DNA from: Chloracidobacterium sp.
GTDB taxonomy: Bacteria > Acidobacteriota > Blastocatellia > Pyrinomonadales > Pyrinomonadaceae
NCBI GenBank assembly: GCA_016716365.1
Contig: JADJWM010000017.1
Location: 806,001-870,000 of the forward strand
Length of the DNA: 64,000 nucleotides
Direction: 5' to 3'
Shown: positions 8,363 to 17,369 of the stretch, in pieces
Layout: each line of letters opens with the position of its first letter
Numbering within the stretch: the first letter of the stretch is position 1
The notes under the pieces: generated by a model
Told to the model about the DNA's origin: nothing
The model's database searches: none
Seen by the model: only the letters and a program-made list of their open reading frames with translations
Translations under genes and position numbers: made by a program

Positions 8363-8722
8363 ATGAAAAGGACGATAACCACACTCTTGATCGTCGGTGC
8401 AGCGATCGTGTTTGTGCCTGCCATTGAGGCAAAGCCGGTTGTTCCGACTACTAACGCTTCCGCTACCCAGCAATGGGAACAGGACAGGAGACGCGGCCAG
8501 TATGACCGCCGGGACCGCCGAAACGACCGTCGCTGGAACGACCGCCGCGGGAACAACCGGAGGATCAATGACCGTCGCTGGAACAACGGCCGGGGGCGTT
8601 CGTACATCACGACACGCATCGTTCGCCGATGGTTCCGGACCTATCGCGAGACGATCCGCGTGACCTATCTGCCTAACGGCCGTGTGCGAACGCAGGTGCT
8701 CCGCCGCGTGAGGATACGCTAA
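8363..8722 (+). CDS. small secreted Arg/Asn/Asp-rich protein of unknown function
   Basis: 119 residues with a clear signal peptide (hydrophobic residues 5-20, cleavage after IEA at about residue 23). Residues about 37-75 are a low-complexity block of DRR, NDRR and WNDRR repeats. The C-terminal 40 residues are strongly basic (RIVRRWFRTYRETIRV, VLRRVRIR). The start is supported by AAAGGAG with good spacing. The mature protein would be very basic and could bind surface polyanions or nucleic acid, but that is speculation. It overlaps the end of the convergent DUF1572 gene by four bases. Confidence 0.7.
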   Translation: MKRTITTLLIVGAAIVFVPAIEAKPVVPTTNASATQQWEQDRRRGQYDRRDRRNDRRWNDRRGNNRRINDRRWNNGRGRSYITTRIVRRWFRTYRETIRVTYLPNGRVRTQVLRRVRIR

Positions 8723-9330
8723 CCCTCGGACTCTCCCCTTTCATCTTTTTTTGCGAAATTAAGAACTGCGTCGAACCGGCTGACGGTCTCGGCTCCGGCG
8801 GCCTGATTTTCCGAAAGGAAACGGTTGAACTCGGCCGAACGGTTTCGGGGGACACTCAAAGTTTGCCACTCGGTCGAACGGAGGTGCTTTGCGAGAAATA
8901 CGATCTGGCCGATGTGGTAGGAATAATGGGTCAGTTGGCGGTTGATCGCTTCGACGACAGTGTGCGGTTCGCCGCGGATGGTAACTGTGCGGCCGAAGTC
9001 TTCTTCGGTAAGCGGTCCGATGCTGTCAAAAAGCGTTTGCCAGCCCGCTTCCCAAAACGCCATCAGCGATCCCCGTGTATCCTCGATCAACTCGAACTCA
9101 GTGTCGCGATGCCGGTCGGGCTTTTCACCGTCAGTCGTCAGGAAATCCCGCCAGCGTGAATGAAGATTGCCGGCGATGTGCTTGACTATGATCGCGATCG
9201 AATTCGACTCGGCGTCGATCTTGGTGAAGAACTCGTCATCGCTCAGCTGGTCTAAAGCTCGTTCGGCGAGCTTTTTGTAATTCCGGAAGGATCCAATTGC
9301 GTCAGATCGGTAGTTCTCGATCGGTGTCAT
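8719..9330 (-). CDS. DUF1572 (DinB-like four-helix) protein
   Basis: 203 residues resembling the DUF1572 branch of the DinB/YfiT superfamily. These are four-helix bundles that often carry a metal on three histidines. Candidate ligands are H51 (IVKHIAGNLHSRW) and the histidines of LTHYSYHIGQIV in the third helix. The start ATG overlaps the SulP stop by four bases, so translation is probably coupled. Biological role in this family is mostly unknown; some relatives are thiol-dependent transferases. Confidence 0.75.
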   Translation of the reverse strand: MTPIENYRSDAIGSFRNYKKLAERALDQLSDDEFFTKIDAESNSIAIIVKHIAGNLHSRWRDFLTTDGEKPDRHRDTEFELIEDTRGSLMAFWEAGWQTLFDSIGPLTEEDFGRTVTIRGEPHTVVEAINRQLTHYSYHIGQIVFLAKHLRSTEWQTLSVPRNRSAEFNRFLSENQAAGAETVSRFDAVLNFAKKDERGESEG

Positions 9331-11012
9331 GACATTGTCTCGTCGAATTTTCGCTCTTCGATGTGCCGCTTGGCAATTTCGAGTGCGGCGAAAATGTCAG
9401 GGGCGAAGTTCTTCCGGTCAACCAGATCGACAAAGCCAGTTTTTCTCATGACCCGATATACCGATCTGGAAACCGCGGAGAATACGATGATCGCGTTGCG
9501 GGTGTGCATTTCCTTCACAAGCTCTTCGAGGATATGGATGCCGCTTGCGTCGATGGAGTGAACATTCCGCATCCGAAGAATGATCACCTTCGGGCGGTTC
9601 GTAACGACGCGGATCGATTCCTTGAACTGGCTGACGGCACCAAAGAAAAGTGACCCGTAAACCTCAAAGACCTCGACCCGCTTCGGGATATCGATTTTTG
9701 ACATATCACGCGACCTGAACTCCTCGTCCTCTTCGAGAGTATCGGTAATTACATTCACGTGTGCTTCCTTCGACATCTTCTGTAGAAACAAGAATGCCGC
9801 GAGGAGAATACCGACCTGAATGGCGACCGTGAGCTCGATGAAAACCGTCAGGAGAAACGTCGCCAAAAGGACGGCTAGGTCGCCTCGCGGGCTGCTGAGC
9901 AAGTGTTTGAACTCGCGCCACTCGCTCATGTTGTAGGCAACAACGATAAGCACGGCCGCGAGCGTGGCCATGGGGATCATCGCCGCCCACTTGCCGATCA
10001 AGAGAAGGACCAGAAGAAGGAATACGGCGTGGATGATCGAGGCTACAGGCGTTTTTCCGCCGCTCTTGATATTTGTGGCGGTTCGTGCGATCGCTCCGGT
10101 CGCGGGGATGCCCCCGAAAACGGCCGAAGCGATATTGCCGGCACCCTGGCCGATCAGTTCCATGTTCGAACGATGGCGCGTGCCGGTCATTCCGTCGGCT
10201 ACGACCGACGACAGCAGAGATTCAAGAGCAGCGAGTATCGCGATCGTGAGTGCAGGCGAGAAAAGTTCCTGAAAGACCGCCCACGAAACGGCCGGCAATT
10301 GCGGCGATGGAAGCCCCGTCGGCATCCCGCCGAAGCGTGTTTCGATGGTCGCGACCGGCAGATGAAAATACTGGACGGCGAAGGTCACCGCGAGTATCGC
10401 GACAAGCTGGCCAGGTATTCGATGTGTGACACGCGGCCATAGAATAATGATCAGCAGGGACGCGATACCAACTGCCAGCGTTATCGGATCGAGGTTGCCG
10501 AGGTGTCGAAAGTACTCGATCCATTTTTCCAACAGATCGGCCGGGACCTTCTCTATGTTAAGGCCAAGGAACTCGTTTACCTGCGATGAGAGAATAATGA
10601 CCGCGATGCCCGACGTGAACCCGACGATAACGGGATAAGGAACGAACTTGAGCAGGGCGCCCATCCGGGCAAGGCCCATCAGTATAAGCATTACCCCCGC
10701 GATCAGTGTCGCGACAACCAGCCCGTCGTAACCGTATTTCTGGACGATCCCGTAAACAATAACGACGAATGCTCCGGTCGGGCCGCTGATCTGCGTCCGC
10801 GATCCGCCGAGCACAGCGATCACGAAACCCGCGACGATAGCCGTATAAAGCCCTTGTTCAGGCTTTACGCCCGACGCGATGGCGAGCGCGATCGCTAGAG
10901 GAAGAGCGACCACGCCGACGGTAAGCCCGCCCATGAGGTCGCCCTGAAAGTGCTTGAACGTGTAGCCCTCTCTCAGTATCGAAAACAGCTTGGGCTCTAG
11001 CTTGCGGTGCAT
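9327..11012 (-). CDS. SulP-family anion transporter with STAS domain
   Basis: 561 residues. An N-terminal membrane domain of 10-14 segments carries SulP features (GLYTAIVAGFVIAVLGGSRTQISGPTGAF around residues 52-78). A cytoplasmic STAS domain follows at about 445-550 (VEVFEVYGSLFFGAV, NVHSIDASGIHILEEL). Family members carry sulfate, bicarbonate, chloride or dicarboxylates and the substrate cannot be read from sequence. It sits in a tight minus-strand run hisS-SulP-DUF1572, with a four-base gap to hisS. A gamma carbonic anhydrase lies 2.3 kb away, but bicarbonate transport is only a possibility. Confidence 0.88.
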   Translation of the reverse strand: MHRKLEPKLFSILREGYTFKHFQGDLMGGLTVGVVALPLAIALAIASGVKPEQGLYTAIVAGFVIAVLGGSRTQISGPTGAFVVIVYGIVQKYGYDGLVVATLIAGVMLILMGLARMGALLKFVPYPVIVGFTSGIAVIILSSQVNEFLGLNIEKVPADLLEKWIEYFRHLGNLDPITLAVGIASLLIIILWPRVTHRIPGQLVAILAVTFAVQYFHLPVATIETRFGGMPTGLPSPQLPAVSWAVFQELFSPALTIAILAALESLLSSVVADGMTGTRHRSNMELIGQGAGNIASAVFGGIPATGAIARTATNIKSGGKTPVASIIHAVFLLLVLLLIGKWAAMIPMATLAAVLIVVAYNMSEWREFKHLLSSPRGDLAVLLATFLLTVFIELTVAIQVGILLAAFLFLQKMSKEAHVNVITDTLEEDEEFRSRDMSKIDIPKRVEVFEVYGSLFFGAVSQFKESIRVVTNRPKVIILRMRNVHSIDASGIHILEELVKEMHTRNAIIVFSAVSRSVYRVMRKTGFVDLVDRKNFAPDIFAALEIAKRHIEERKFDETMS

Positions 11013-11016
11013 CGCG

Positions 11017-12411
11017 TTAGACCTTCAACTTCGCTTGAACGTCGTTTATTCTCAAGGACTCTTGTTCACCGGTTTTCATGTTTTTGAGCGTCACCTTGCC
11101 TTCGGCGATCTCGTTCTCGCCGAGGACACAGACGTAGGGAACTTTGATCTGATCGGCGTATTTCATTTGTTTGCCGAGTTTGTCGGGTTCGGGATAGACG
11201 GTGATCCGCAGTCCATGCGAGCGGAGTTCGGATGCGAGCTTTAGAGATTCGCCAATTGTCTCTTCGCTCCAGATCGTGACCATCACATCTGCGGGTGTCG
11301 ATCTGGCGATCTCCGGCGGGAACATCCGTCTCTCCTCCATCACGACCAGAATTCTTTCTAGGCCGAGCGAGAAACCGCACGCGGGGATCTGCTCTTTGCC
11401 GAACATCCCGATCAGCCCGTCATAACGTCCGCCGCCGCCGAGACTGCCGGCGAGGTCCGGAACGTTGATCTCAAAGATCGCACCGGTGTAGTAAGAAAGG
11501 CCGCGGGCGAGCGACGGATCGAGCTGGATCGAACAGTCGCCCGCATACTTCAGGATGTGGCCGATATCCGTTAGGACCTCGTTGCTGACGATATTGATCA
11601 GATTACTGACGATGGTCCTGTTTACATTCTTGCCTTCGTCGACTATTTTCTGGGTCTGCTCAAAAATGCTCAGGAGCATTTCGGACGCACTGTCCGGAAT
11701 TCCGCGAGATCCGAGTTCACCTTTGACACCGTCTTGGCCGATCTTGTCCAGCTTGTCGATCGCTACGAGAGCATCGGCATGCCTGTCGCCAGGGACGCCG
11801 GCCGTGTCCAGAATGTCGGCCAGCACTTCGCGGTGGTTGAGACGAATAACGAAATCTTCAAAGCCCAGTCGTTTCAAGATCTGACTGACCGCCGAGATCA
11901 ATTCAGCTTCGACGGCCATCGAGGTTGATCCAATGGCATCGACATCACACTGATAGAATTCCCTGAATCTGCCCTTCGCGGGGCGGTCGGCTCGCCAGAC
12001 CGGTTGGATCTGATAGCGTTTGAAGAATTTTGGGAGGTCGTTTTTATGATGAGCCACGACGCGGGCGAGAGGAACTGTGAGGTCGTAACGGAGGGCCAGG
12101 TCGGATAAGTTTTCAAAGTTCCCAAGTTGCGGAGTTGCAGAGTTTTCGGCACTCGGCGACTCCGAAACCTCGGTACTCTGTAACTCTTCAACCAATTTTT
12201 CGCCGCGTTTCAGGATCTTGAAGATCAGCTGATTGCCTTCGTCGCCGTACTTGCCCATAAGGGTCTCGAGGTTTTCGACGGCCGGGGTTTCGAGGGGTTC
12301 GAAGCCGTAGCTCTCGTAAACCTCCTTGATGATGCCGATGACGTATTCGCGTTTTCGGACGTCGGCGGGCAGGAAATCGCGCATTCCGCGGGCCGGGTTG
12401 GTCTTTGACAT
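11017..12411 (-). CDS. hisS: histidyl-tRNA synthetase with an in-frame repeat-derived insertion
   Basis: Class II synthetase charging tRNA-His. The 464 residues include motif 1 (RGMRDFLP), motif 2 (QPVWRADRPAKGRFREFYQCD), the histidine-A block ARGLSYYTGAIFE and motif 3 (CGFSLGLERI), then the anticodon-binding domain. Between FKILKRGEK and LSDLALRYDLTVPL, where related enzymes have a short loop, residues about 73-102 are low-complexity and Ser/Glu/Thr-rich (ELQSTEVSES, AENSATPQLG). The DNA there matches the repeat in the rseP-ispG gap. The frame stays open and both motifs flanking the insert are intact, so the enzyme should be functional. Confidence 0.95.
   Translation of the reverse strand: MSKTNPARGMRDFLPADVRKREYVIGIIKEVYESYGFEPLETPAVENLETLMGKYGDEGNQLIFKILKRGEKLVEELQSTEVSESPSAENSATPQLGNFENLSDLALRYDLTVPLARVVAHHKNDLPKFFKRYQIQPVWRADRPAKGRFREFYQCDVDAIGSTSMAVEAELISAVSQILKRLGFEDFVIRLNHREVLADILDTAGVPGDRHADALVAIDKLDKIGQDGVKGELGSRGIPDSASEMLLSIFEQTQKIVDEGKNVNRTIVSNLINIVSNEVLTDIGHILKYAGDCSIQLDPSLARGLSYYTGAIFEINVPDLAGSLGGGGRYDGLIGMFGKEQIPACGFSLGLERILVVMEERRMFPPEIARSTPADVMVTIWSEETIGESLKLASELRSHGLRITVYPEPDKLGKQMKYADQIKVPYVCVLGENEIAEGKVTLKNMKTGEQESLRINDVQAKLKV
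12116..12193 (-). repeat. copy of the REP-like element inside the hisS coding sequence
   Basis: On the minus strand this reads GAGTTACAGAGTACCGAG at its start and AACTCTGCAACTCCGCAACT at its end. The end is identical to the end of the element at 5462-5569, and the start is nearly so. It is translated in frame as part of HisS and adds about 25-30 residues. Confidence 0.8.
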
Positions 12412-12445
12412 AACGGACTAGTTTACCGCAGGCGGTATGAAGAAC

Positions 12446-12480
12446 TTAGCCGCGAATTACACGAATTTCACAAATACGAA
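12446..12480. repeat. half of an intergenic 'CGCGAATTACACGAATTTCAC' type element
   Basis: The bases TTAGCCGCGAATTACACGAA followed by TTTCACAAATACGAAG resemble one arm of a dispersed intergenic repeat style that I know from several bacterial groups, where a reverse-complement arm usually follows. No second arm is visible between this point and the PagL-like gene. It lies 35 bases upstream of the hisS start on the opposite side. Confidence 0.4.
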
Positions 12481-12520
12481 GACCGTTCGTGATATCGAAG
12501 GATCGGGTGGCCGTCCCAAC

Positions 12521-13147
12521 TTAGCGGCCGCGGAAAGTATAGCCGATGTAGAACAATTGGGCGTCGTAACCCGGGTTGATCTCGCCCTGGCTCGCGTTCG
12601 AGATGTGGTAGAACTTGTAGCCGAACGTCACGGCCCTCTTTTTGGGCAGACGGTATTCGATCCCGGCTCCGAACTCGGTGCCGAAATTAAGGCGCCGCCC
12701 GAGGTCGTTCGGCGTGTTCTTGTTAAAAGCAAACGCCGCGAGGCTTCCACCGATGAATGGCTGGACCTTTTTCCTGGGCCGGAGGTTGGCCTGAAGGCCG
12801 AACGGCGAGACGCCGTAAGCATAACGCGTCCTATTCACGCGATCGATCCGGACGGTGCCCGGGCCGGTCGGGGTAACCACCTGGTCCGGATAGCTGAGGA
12901 TCGCAACCGGTATAAAGTCGACCGTGTATTTGATGTTTACCCAGCTTGCCGTGTTCCACCGCCGAGAGAAGCGCAGTCCCGCCATTCCGTACTGGGCGTC
13001 CCAGGTGCGGTCGTTGGGGTCGAAGGTCCGTACCACGGGAGCATAGCCGCCCCAGATCATCAATTCGCTTTTTCCGGGTTCGTCCGACTGGGGGAAGGCC
13101 GCGATCGAGAGGAATGCCGCAAGGAAAAGGGCTGAGAATTTTCGCAT
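12521..13147 (-). CDS. acyloxyacyl hydrolase / PagL-like outer-membrane lipid A deacylase
   Basis: 208 residues with a signal peptide (MRKFSALFLAAFLSIAAFPQS) and alternating beta-strand pattern ending in an aromatic residue segment (YIGYTFRGR), as in outer-membrane barrels. The segment FYHISNAS near residues 179-186 matches the PagL active-site pattern H-x-S-N-A, giving H181 and S183. The acidic partner may be E189 or D194. PagL removes a 3-O-acyl chain from lipid A. The ATG at 13147 has no evident Shine-Dalgarno but a good promoter lies upstream. It is the only gene of its transcript. Confidence 0.75.
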   Translation of the reverse strand: MRKFSALFLAAFLSIAAFPQSDEPGKSELMIWGGYAPVVRTFDPNDRTWDAQYGMAGLRFSRRWNTASWVNIKYTVDFIPVAILSYPDQVVTPTGPGTVRIDRVNRTRYAYGVSPFGLQANLRPRKKVQPFIGGSLAAFAFNKNTPNDLGRRLNFGTEFGAGIEYRLPKKRAVTFGYKFYHISNASQGEINPGYDAQLFYIGYTFRGR

Positions 13148-13188
13148 ATGTTAGCGTCGAGGGCCGAGTTTAAGGTAAAACGAGACGG

Positions 13189-13217
13189 ATTGTAACTTTA
13201 ATTTACGTCTTTGTAAA
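13189..13217 (-). promoter_or_regulatory. predicted promoter of the PagL-like gene
   Basis: On the minus strand: TTTACA (13217-13212), a 17-base spacer, TACAAT (13194-13189). Transcription would start near 13182 and leave a leader of about 35 bases. The region is AT-rich compared with the genes around it. Confidence 0.55.
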
Positions 13218-13271
13218 AAGTCGGCCGACACGCAGGCGTTGGGATGATCGGCCATGGAAAAAAGGGGCGTG

Positions 13272-13796
13272 TTATTGCTTTGCAGAAAGCCTGGAACGAT
13301 AGGCCGCGGCAAGCTCGACATAGCCCGCAACGTTCTTTTCAATGCCCGCGACCTCTTCGTCGGTCAGCTCCCGCTTAACCTTTGCAGGGCTGCCCATGAC
13401 CATCGACCGCGGCGGAATGACGGTCCCCGGCGTCAAAAGACTGCCGGCCGCGATAAGCGAATTGCGGCCGATGCGGACACCGTCGAGAAGAATGGCGCCG
13501 ATGCCGATAAGGCAGCCGGTCTCGACGTAGCAGCCGTGAAGGGTGACCCGGTGGCCGACGGTGATGTCGTTTTCGAGCACGGTCGGGTGCGTCTTTGAAC
13601 TGACGTGGATCATCGTGCCGTCCTGGATGTTGGTCCGGTCGCCGATCCGGATGTAATTTACATCACCGCGAACCAGCGAGCCGAACCAAATGCTAGCGCC
13701 TTCGCCGATCACTACATCGCCGATCAAGACGGCGTCGTCGGCGATGAAGGCGGACGGATCGACCGACGGGTGCTTGCCGTTGAAAGGGATCAACAT
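13272..13796 (-). CDS. gamma-type carbonic anhydrase family protein
   Basis: 174-residue left-handed beta-helix protein. Hexapeptide-repeat pattern runs from about residue 12 to 130 (DDAVLIGDVVIGEGASIWFGS), followed by a C-terminal helix. The three zinc histidines of the family are present: H64 (MIHV), H82 (GHRV) and H87 (LHGC). The conserved GDVNYIRIGDRTNIQDG loop is also seen. These trimeric proteins hydrate CO2 or act as ferripyochelin-binding/YrdA-like relatives; activity cannot be decided here. It lies 34 bases upstream of the end of murJ on the same strand and may be cotranscribed after it. Confidence 0.88.
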   Translation of the reverse strand: MLIPFNGKHPSVDPSAFIADDAVLIGDVVIGEGASIWFGSLVRGDVNYIRIGDRTNIQDGTMIHVSSKTHPTVLENDITVGHRVTLHGCYVETGCLIGIGAILLDGVRIGRNSLIAAGSLLTPGTVIPPRSMVMGSPAKVKRELTDEEVAGIEKNVAGYVELAAAYRSRLSAKQ

Positions 13797-13830
13797 CGAT
13801 AGAAGACTCCGAACAAAAATGATACGGGAA

Positions 13831-15573
13831 TCACTTCCCGAGTTTTCGCCTAAGGATCGCTGTCAGCTGCTCAAGCTGCTCGATCCTCAAAATTTTTGCT
13901 GTCGCGATAAAGGCGACGCCCGCAAGGCCGATCGGGACGAACGCCTTCAGGGCCCGGGCCCAGAAAGACTTGTCGGGCACCTGGCCCTCGATAAACTGGC
14001 TCGCTCCATAAGCAACGGCAGCCATCACCGCGGTCGCGGCGGCCACTTTAAGGAACGACGCGAAAATGTCCCGCCCGTTCAGCCGTCGGATCCGCCGCCG
14101 CATAAGCAGGGTCAAGGCCGCAAAGTTGACGAGGGCAACGGACGAGGTCGCAAGGGCGACGCCTACATGGCCGAAGCCGTTCGGCCGCTCGGGCGAAACG
14201 CCTACGGTCGAAAGAAGATACATCATACCGAAACTCATCGGGGCGTGGACCGCGATGGACCCGATACTGACCCACATAGGCGTTTTTGCATCGTCCAGGG
14301 CGTAGAACGACGGCGAAAGCACCTTGATCGCGGCATAACCCGCAAGGCCGATCGAATATGCCGCCAATGACCACGCGGTCATGTTCGTGTCGAGCGCCGT
14401 GAAACGGCCCCCTTCATAGATCAGCGAGATGATCGGCTCGCCGAGCACGATCAGGCCGCACGCCGCAGGGACCGTCATCAGGAAGACCAGTTTGAGGGCG
14501 TCAGACAGCGTGTTTCTGAATTTCTGCACGTTGTCCTGCGAGGCCAGCCTTGAAAGGGCCGGGATGGCGGCGGTCCCGATGGCGACACCGAAAACGCCGA
14601 TCGGAAACTGCATAAGCCTGAAGGAATAACTGAGCCAGGAGTTTCCGGCCTCGATGCCCGAAACGACCACCAGGTCGACAAGGACCTTTACCTGAACGGC
14701 CGAGGTGCCGATGACGGCCGGGCCCATGAGCTTCATTATGCGGCGGACGCCCGGGTCGAACAGGTCGAGGACCGGCGAGAAACGAAAGCCCACCTTGAGC
14801 AGAGACGGCACCTGGATAAGAAGCTGGGCTGCGCCGCCGACGAGCGTGCCGATCGCCATTCCGGTGATGGCCCATTGTGCGCTCGAACTCGGGACGATGT
14901 TCTTGTCGGGCGAAAATTCCCAACTGCCGCCGCTAAGCCAGTATGCAAGCCCTAGTCCGACGACGATCGAGGTGACATTGAACGCCGTCGAGGCCGAAGC
15001 CGGGATCCCGAATCTGCCCTTGGTGTTCAGAACGCCCATCGCCAGAGCCGCAAGCGCCACAAGCAGGATGAACGGGAACATTATCTGCGTCAGCGTGACG
15101 GCAAGCTGGGCTTTTTCAGGAGGGAAGCCGCGGGCAAGGATCGGGATGATCCATGGTGCAGCGAGGATGCCGACCAACGTGATGACGCTCATCACGACGG
15201 CGAGAACATTGAAGATCAGGCTTGCCAAACGCCAGGCTTCGGCCTCGTTCTGACGGATCTGATAATCGGTGAAAACCTTTACAAATGCCGCCGAAAGGGC
15301 TCCTTCGGCAAAGAGGTCGCGCAGAATGTTTGGGATCCTGAACGCGACGACGAATGCGTCGTAGAGAAAACCGGCGCCGAAAAAGCGTGCAAAGACGGTT
15401 TCACGCACAAGCCCGAGAACGCGCGAGAACATCACCGCGATCGAAACGACTCCAGCCGACCGGGCGACGCTTTGGCCGGCGGGATCGGGCACGGCCTGAC
15501 CTTCAACGAGCACCGGATCGGCAAGTCCCTCGGGCGATCCGCTCTCCGAATGATCTTTTTCGGTATTTACCAT
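13831..15573 (-). CDS. murJ: lipid II flippase MurJ (MviN)
   Basis: 580-residue MOP-superfamily membrane protein with about 14 helices that moves lipid II to the periplasmic face. Seen: the N-terminal VSIAVMFSRVLGLVRETVFARFFG block after a roughly 40-residue acidic polar extension, the LFAEGALSAAFVKVFTDY block with the conserved acidic and positive residues, and a later SYSFRLMQFPIGVFGVAIGTA segment. The N-terminal extension (rich in Glu and Ser) is longer than in E. coli MurJ. It is followed by the gamma carbonic anhydrase gene. Confidence 0.93.
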   Translation of the reverse strand: MVNTEKDHSESGSPEGLADPVLVEGQAVPDPAGQSVARSAGVVSIAVMFSRVLGLVRETVFARFFGAGFLYDAFVVAFRIPNILRDLFAEGALSAAFVKVFTDYQIRQNEAEAWRLASLIFNVLAVVMSVITLVGILAAPWIIPILARGFPPEKAQLAVTLTQIMFPFILLVALAALAMGVLNTKGRFGIPASASTAFNVTSIVVGLGLAYWLSGGSWEFSPDKNIVPSSSAQWAITGMAIGTLVGGAAQLLIQVPSLLKVGFRFSPVLDLFDPGVRRIMKLMGPAVIGTSAVQVKVLVDLVVVSGIEAGNSWLSYSFRLMQFPIGVFGVAIGTAAIPALSRLASQDNVQKFRNTLSDALKLVFLMTVPAACGLIVLGEPIISLIYEGGRFTALDTNMTAWSLAAYSIGLAGYAAIKVLSPSFYALDDAKTPMWVSIGSIAVHAPMSFGMMYLLSTVGVSPERPNGFGHVGVALATSSVALVNFAALTLLMRRRIRRLNGRDIFASFLKVAAATAVMAAVAYGASQFIEGQVPDKSFWARALKAFVPIGLAGVAFIATAKILRIEQLEQLTAILRRKLGK

Positions 15574-15639
15574 CGACAGGCCGGGGTTCGGGCAGGCCGC
15601 CCCGGAACCGACTTTATCTTAATTCTTCAACCGAGAAGA

Positions 15640-15671
15640 AAACAAAAAGGGAAGCAAACATGATGCTTCCC
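15640..15671 (-). terminator. intrinsic terminator downstream of the PBP4-type carboxypeptidase
   Basis: On the minus strand GGGAAGC, nine bases, GCTTCCC, then TTTTTG. It ends 28 bases past the stop of the dacB-type gene and lies upstream of murJ, separating the two units. Confidence 0.75.
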
Positions 15672-15698
15672 TCACAAGATCGATGATTGGCTGCGGCC

Positions 15699-17096
15699 TT
15701 AGTTCCCGTTGGATCCGCGATCGCCGGGAACGGAGATCCGCGTCTGGGCAAGGCGTGAATTGAGCGGTATCTTGTCGTATCCCATCGGAGCGGCGCCGCC
15801 GAACTGGCCTTGGATAAGCGAAACGTAATTATTCTGGAAACTGCGGAACCGCGATACGCTGCCGCGTTGGTTGAAGATCACGAACAGCAGGGTGCCGTTC
15901 CGGGTGCTGATCTCGCCGGCAAGGGCGCTCACGCCGCCGTCGGTCCTGCCAAGGGTGCCGGTCTTTCCGACGACGCTGCCCATCGAAAAATCGCTCTGGA
16001 ACCGGTGCTCGAGCGTTCCGCGGTCGACACCGGCGACGGGCATAATGTCGGCAAACGTCATTCGATAGTCGGCCAGCGAACCACGGAGGGCACGAAGGAG
16101 CTTCATCATCGCACTCGGCGTGACGCGATTGATCCCGAGGCCGCTCGACGTTTGGATCGAGAATTCGGCGGGCGGGACCGCGGCGTGCTGATGAACGAGC
16201 CGGGCCACCGCGTAAGGGCCGCCGACCATGTCGCCAAGCCGCTCGGAAAGGAAATTATTCGAAAAATTCAATGTCGCCTTCAGCACGTCCCGCATCGGTG
16301 CCGACTCGTGCGAAAAAAGCAGATTTACATTGCCGGGCATCGGCTGGACATAGACCGAACCGGTAAAGCTGACGCTCGGGTCGCCTGTAACCTGGTTGAT
16401 CCGGCCGGAATTTACCAGATAGCTTTTCCAGGCGTTAGCGGCCGCAGAGTTGCGTTTGGAGGCGTCCATGGACGCGAAAAGCAACTGGCTGGACCGGGAC
16501 GGCGACGTCTGGTAATTCATCGAGAAGTTATCGGTCACGACCAGGTCACCTTTGACGATACGGATGCCCATCCGGTTTAGCTCGCTCGCAAGGCGAACGC
16601 CATGTTCGTAGCTGAACATCGGGTCGCGTCCGGAAATATAGAGGTTGCCGTGGATCGTCGAGGTCGCTTCCTCGTAGCTTCCGTCTGTCCAGACATTCGT
16701 CGGAAAACGATAATCGGGGCCGAAGGTCTTAAGGATCGCGAACGCCGTCGCCAGTTTTACGTTCGAAGCGGGGTTGAAGGGAACGTCTGAAGAACTTTCA
16801 ACCACGACCTCGCCGCCAATGGTTTCTACCAGCACGCCCGAGTAACCGGGGATCGGTGTCTCCGCCAGGATCGGATAAGCGGTCCGGACCGCCGATGCCG
16901 ACGGGCTTGTCACCGCGGCGGAACTCGAGGTCTTTCGGACGGTAGGCGTGGCGGATGCCGACGGGCCCTCCGGAGCCGCAACCTTGATGTCCTGGAGGAA
17001 CGGCTGCGGTGCCTGGCCCAGGCTGCTTGCGGCGGTGAACATCGCGAAGACAGCTACAACAGGCCAATTGGCAATTTTTCCGGTAAATACTTTCAT
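15699..17096 (-). CDS. dacB: D-alanyl-D-alanine carboxypeptidase/endopeptidase, PBP4 type (S13)
   Basis: Periplasmic serine enzyme that trims or splits peptidoglycan stem peptides. Of 465 residues, about 1-28 form a signal peptide and 40-72 a Ser/Thr/Ala-rich linker. The catalytic triad motifs are clear: SNVK at 111-114 (SxxK), SNN at 279-281 (SxN) and KTG at 378-380. The insert between SxxK and SxN is typical of the S13 family. A promoter candidate lies upstream and a terminator downstream, so it is probably a single-gene unit. Confidence 0.9.
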   Translation of the reverse strand: MKVFTGKIANWPVVAVFAMFTAASSLGQAPQPFLQDIKVAAPEGPSASATPTVRKTSSSAAVTSPSASAVRTAYPILAETPIPGYSGVLVETIGGEVVVESSSDVPFNPASNVKLATAFAILKTFGPDYRFPTNVWTDGSYEEATSTIHGNLYISGRDPMFSYEHGVRLASELNRMGIRIVKGDLVVTDNFSMNYQTSPSRSSQLLFASMDASKRNSAAANAWKSYLVNSGRINQVTGDPSVSFTGSVYVQPMPGNVNLLFSHESAPMRDVLKATLNFSNNFLSERLGDMVGGPYAVARLVHQHAAVPPAEFSIQTSSGLGINRVTPSAMMKLLRALRGSLADYRMTFADIMPVAGVDRGTLEHRFQSDFSMGSVVGKTGTLGRTDGGVSALAGEISTRNGTLLFVIFNQRGSVSRFRSFQNNYVSLIQGQFGGAAPMGYDKIPLNSRLAQTRISVPGDRGSNGN

Positions 17097-17159
17097 TAAA
17101 ACACTTAAATCGGGTCTTGCGGCGGCGGATACTGCTGGTTTGCCGGAAGGGCAGATTTC

Positions 17160-17190
17160 AGTATAACACGACCACGGGCCTGATTTTCAA
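17160..17190 (-). promoter_or_regulatory. predicted promoter of dacB
   Basis: On the minus strand TTGAAA (17190-17185), a 19-base spacer and TATACT (17165-17160). The spacer is longer than ideal. The leader would be about 55 bases. Confidence 0.4.
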
Positions 17191-17369
17191 CTCCAATCTC
17201 TCTGACCAACCACTTCGTACGCAGAAAGCGACCGAACTGTTTGATGAAATTAGGTTCTCAATGGATGTCACCTGCGTAAGTATTTCTTATGGTTATCATC
17301 CAATATCCTTATACACCGAATAGACCGCGATGACTACACTTTTTTGCGGTTCGGCCGCGAATAATTTCG

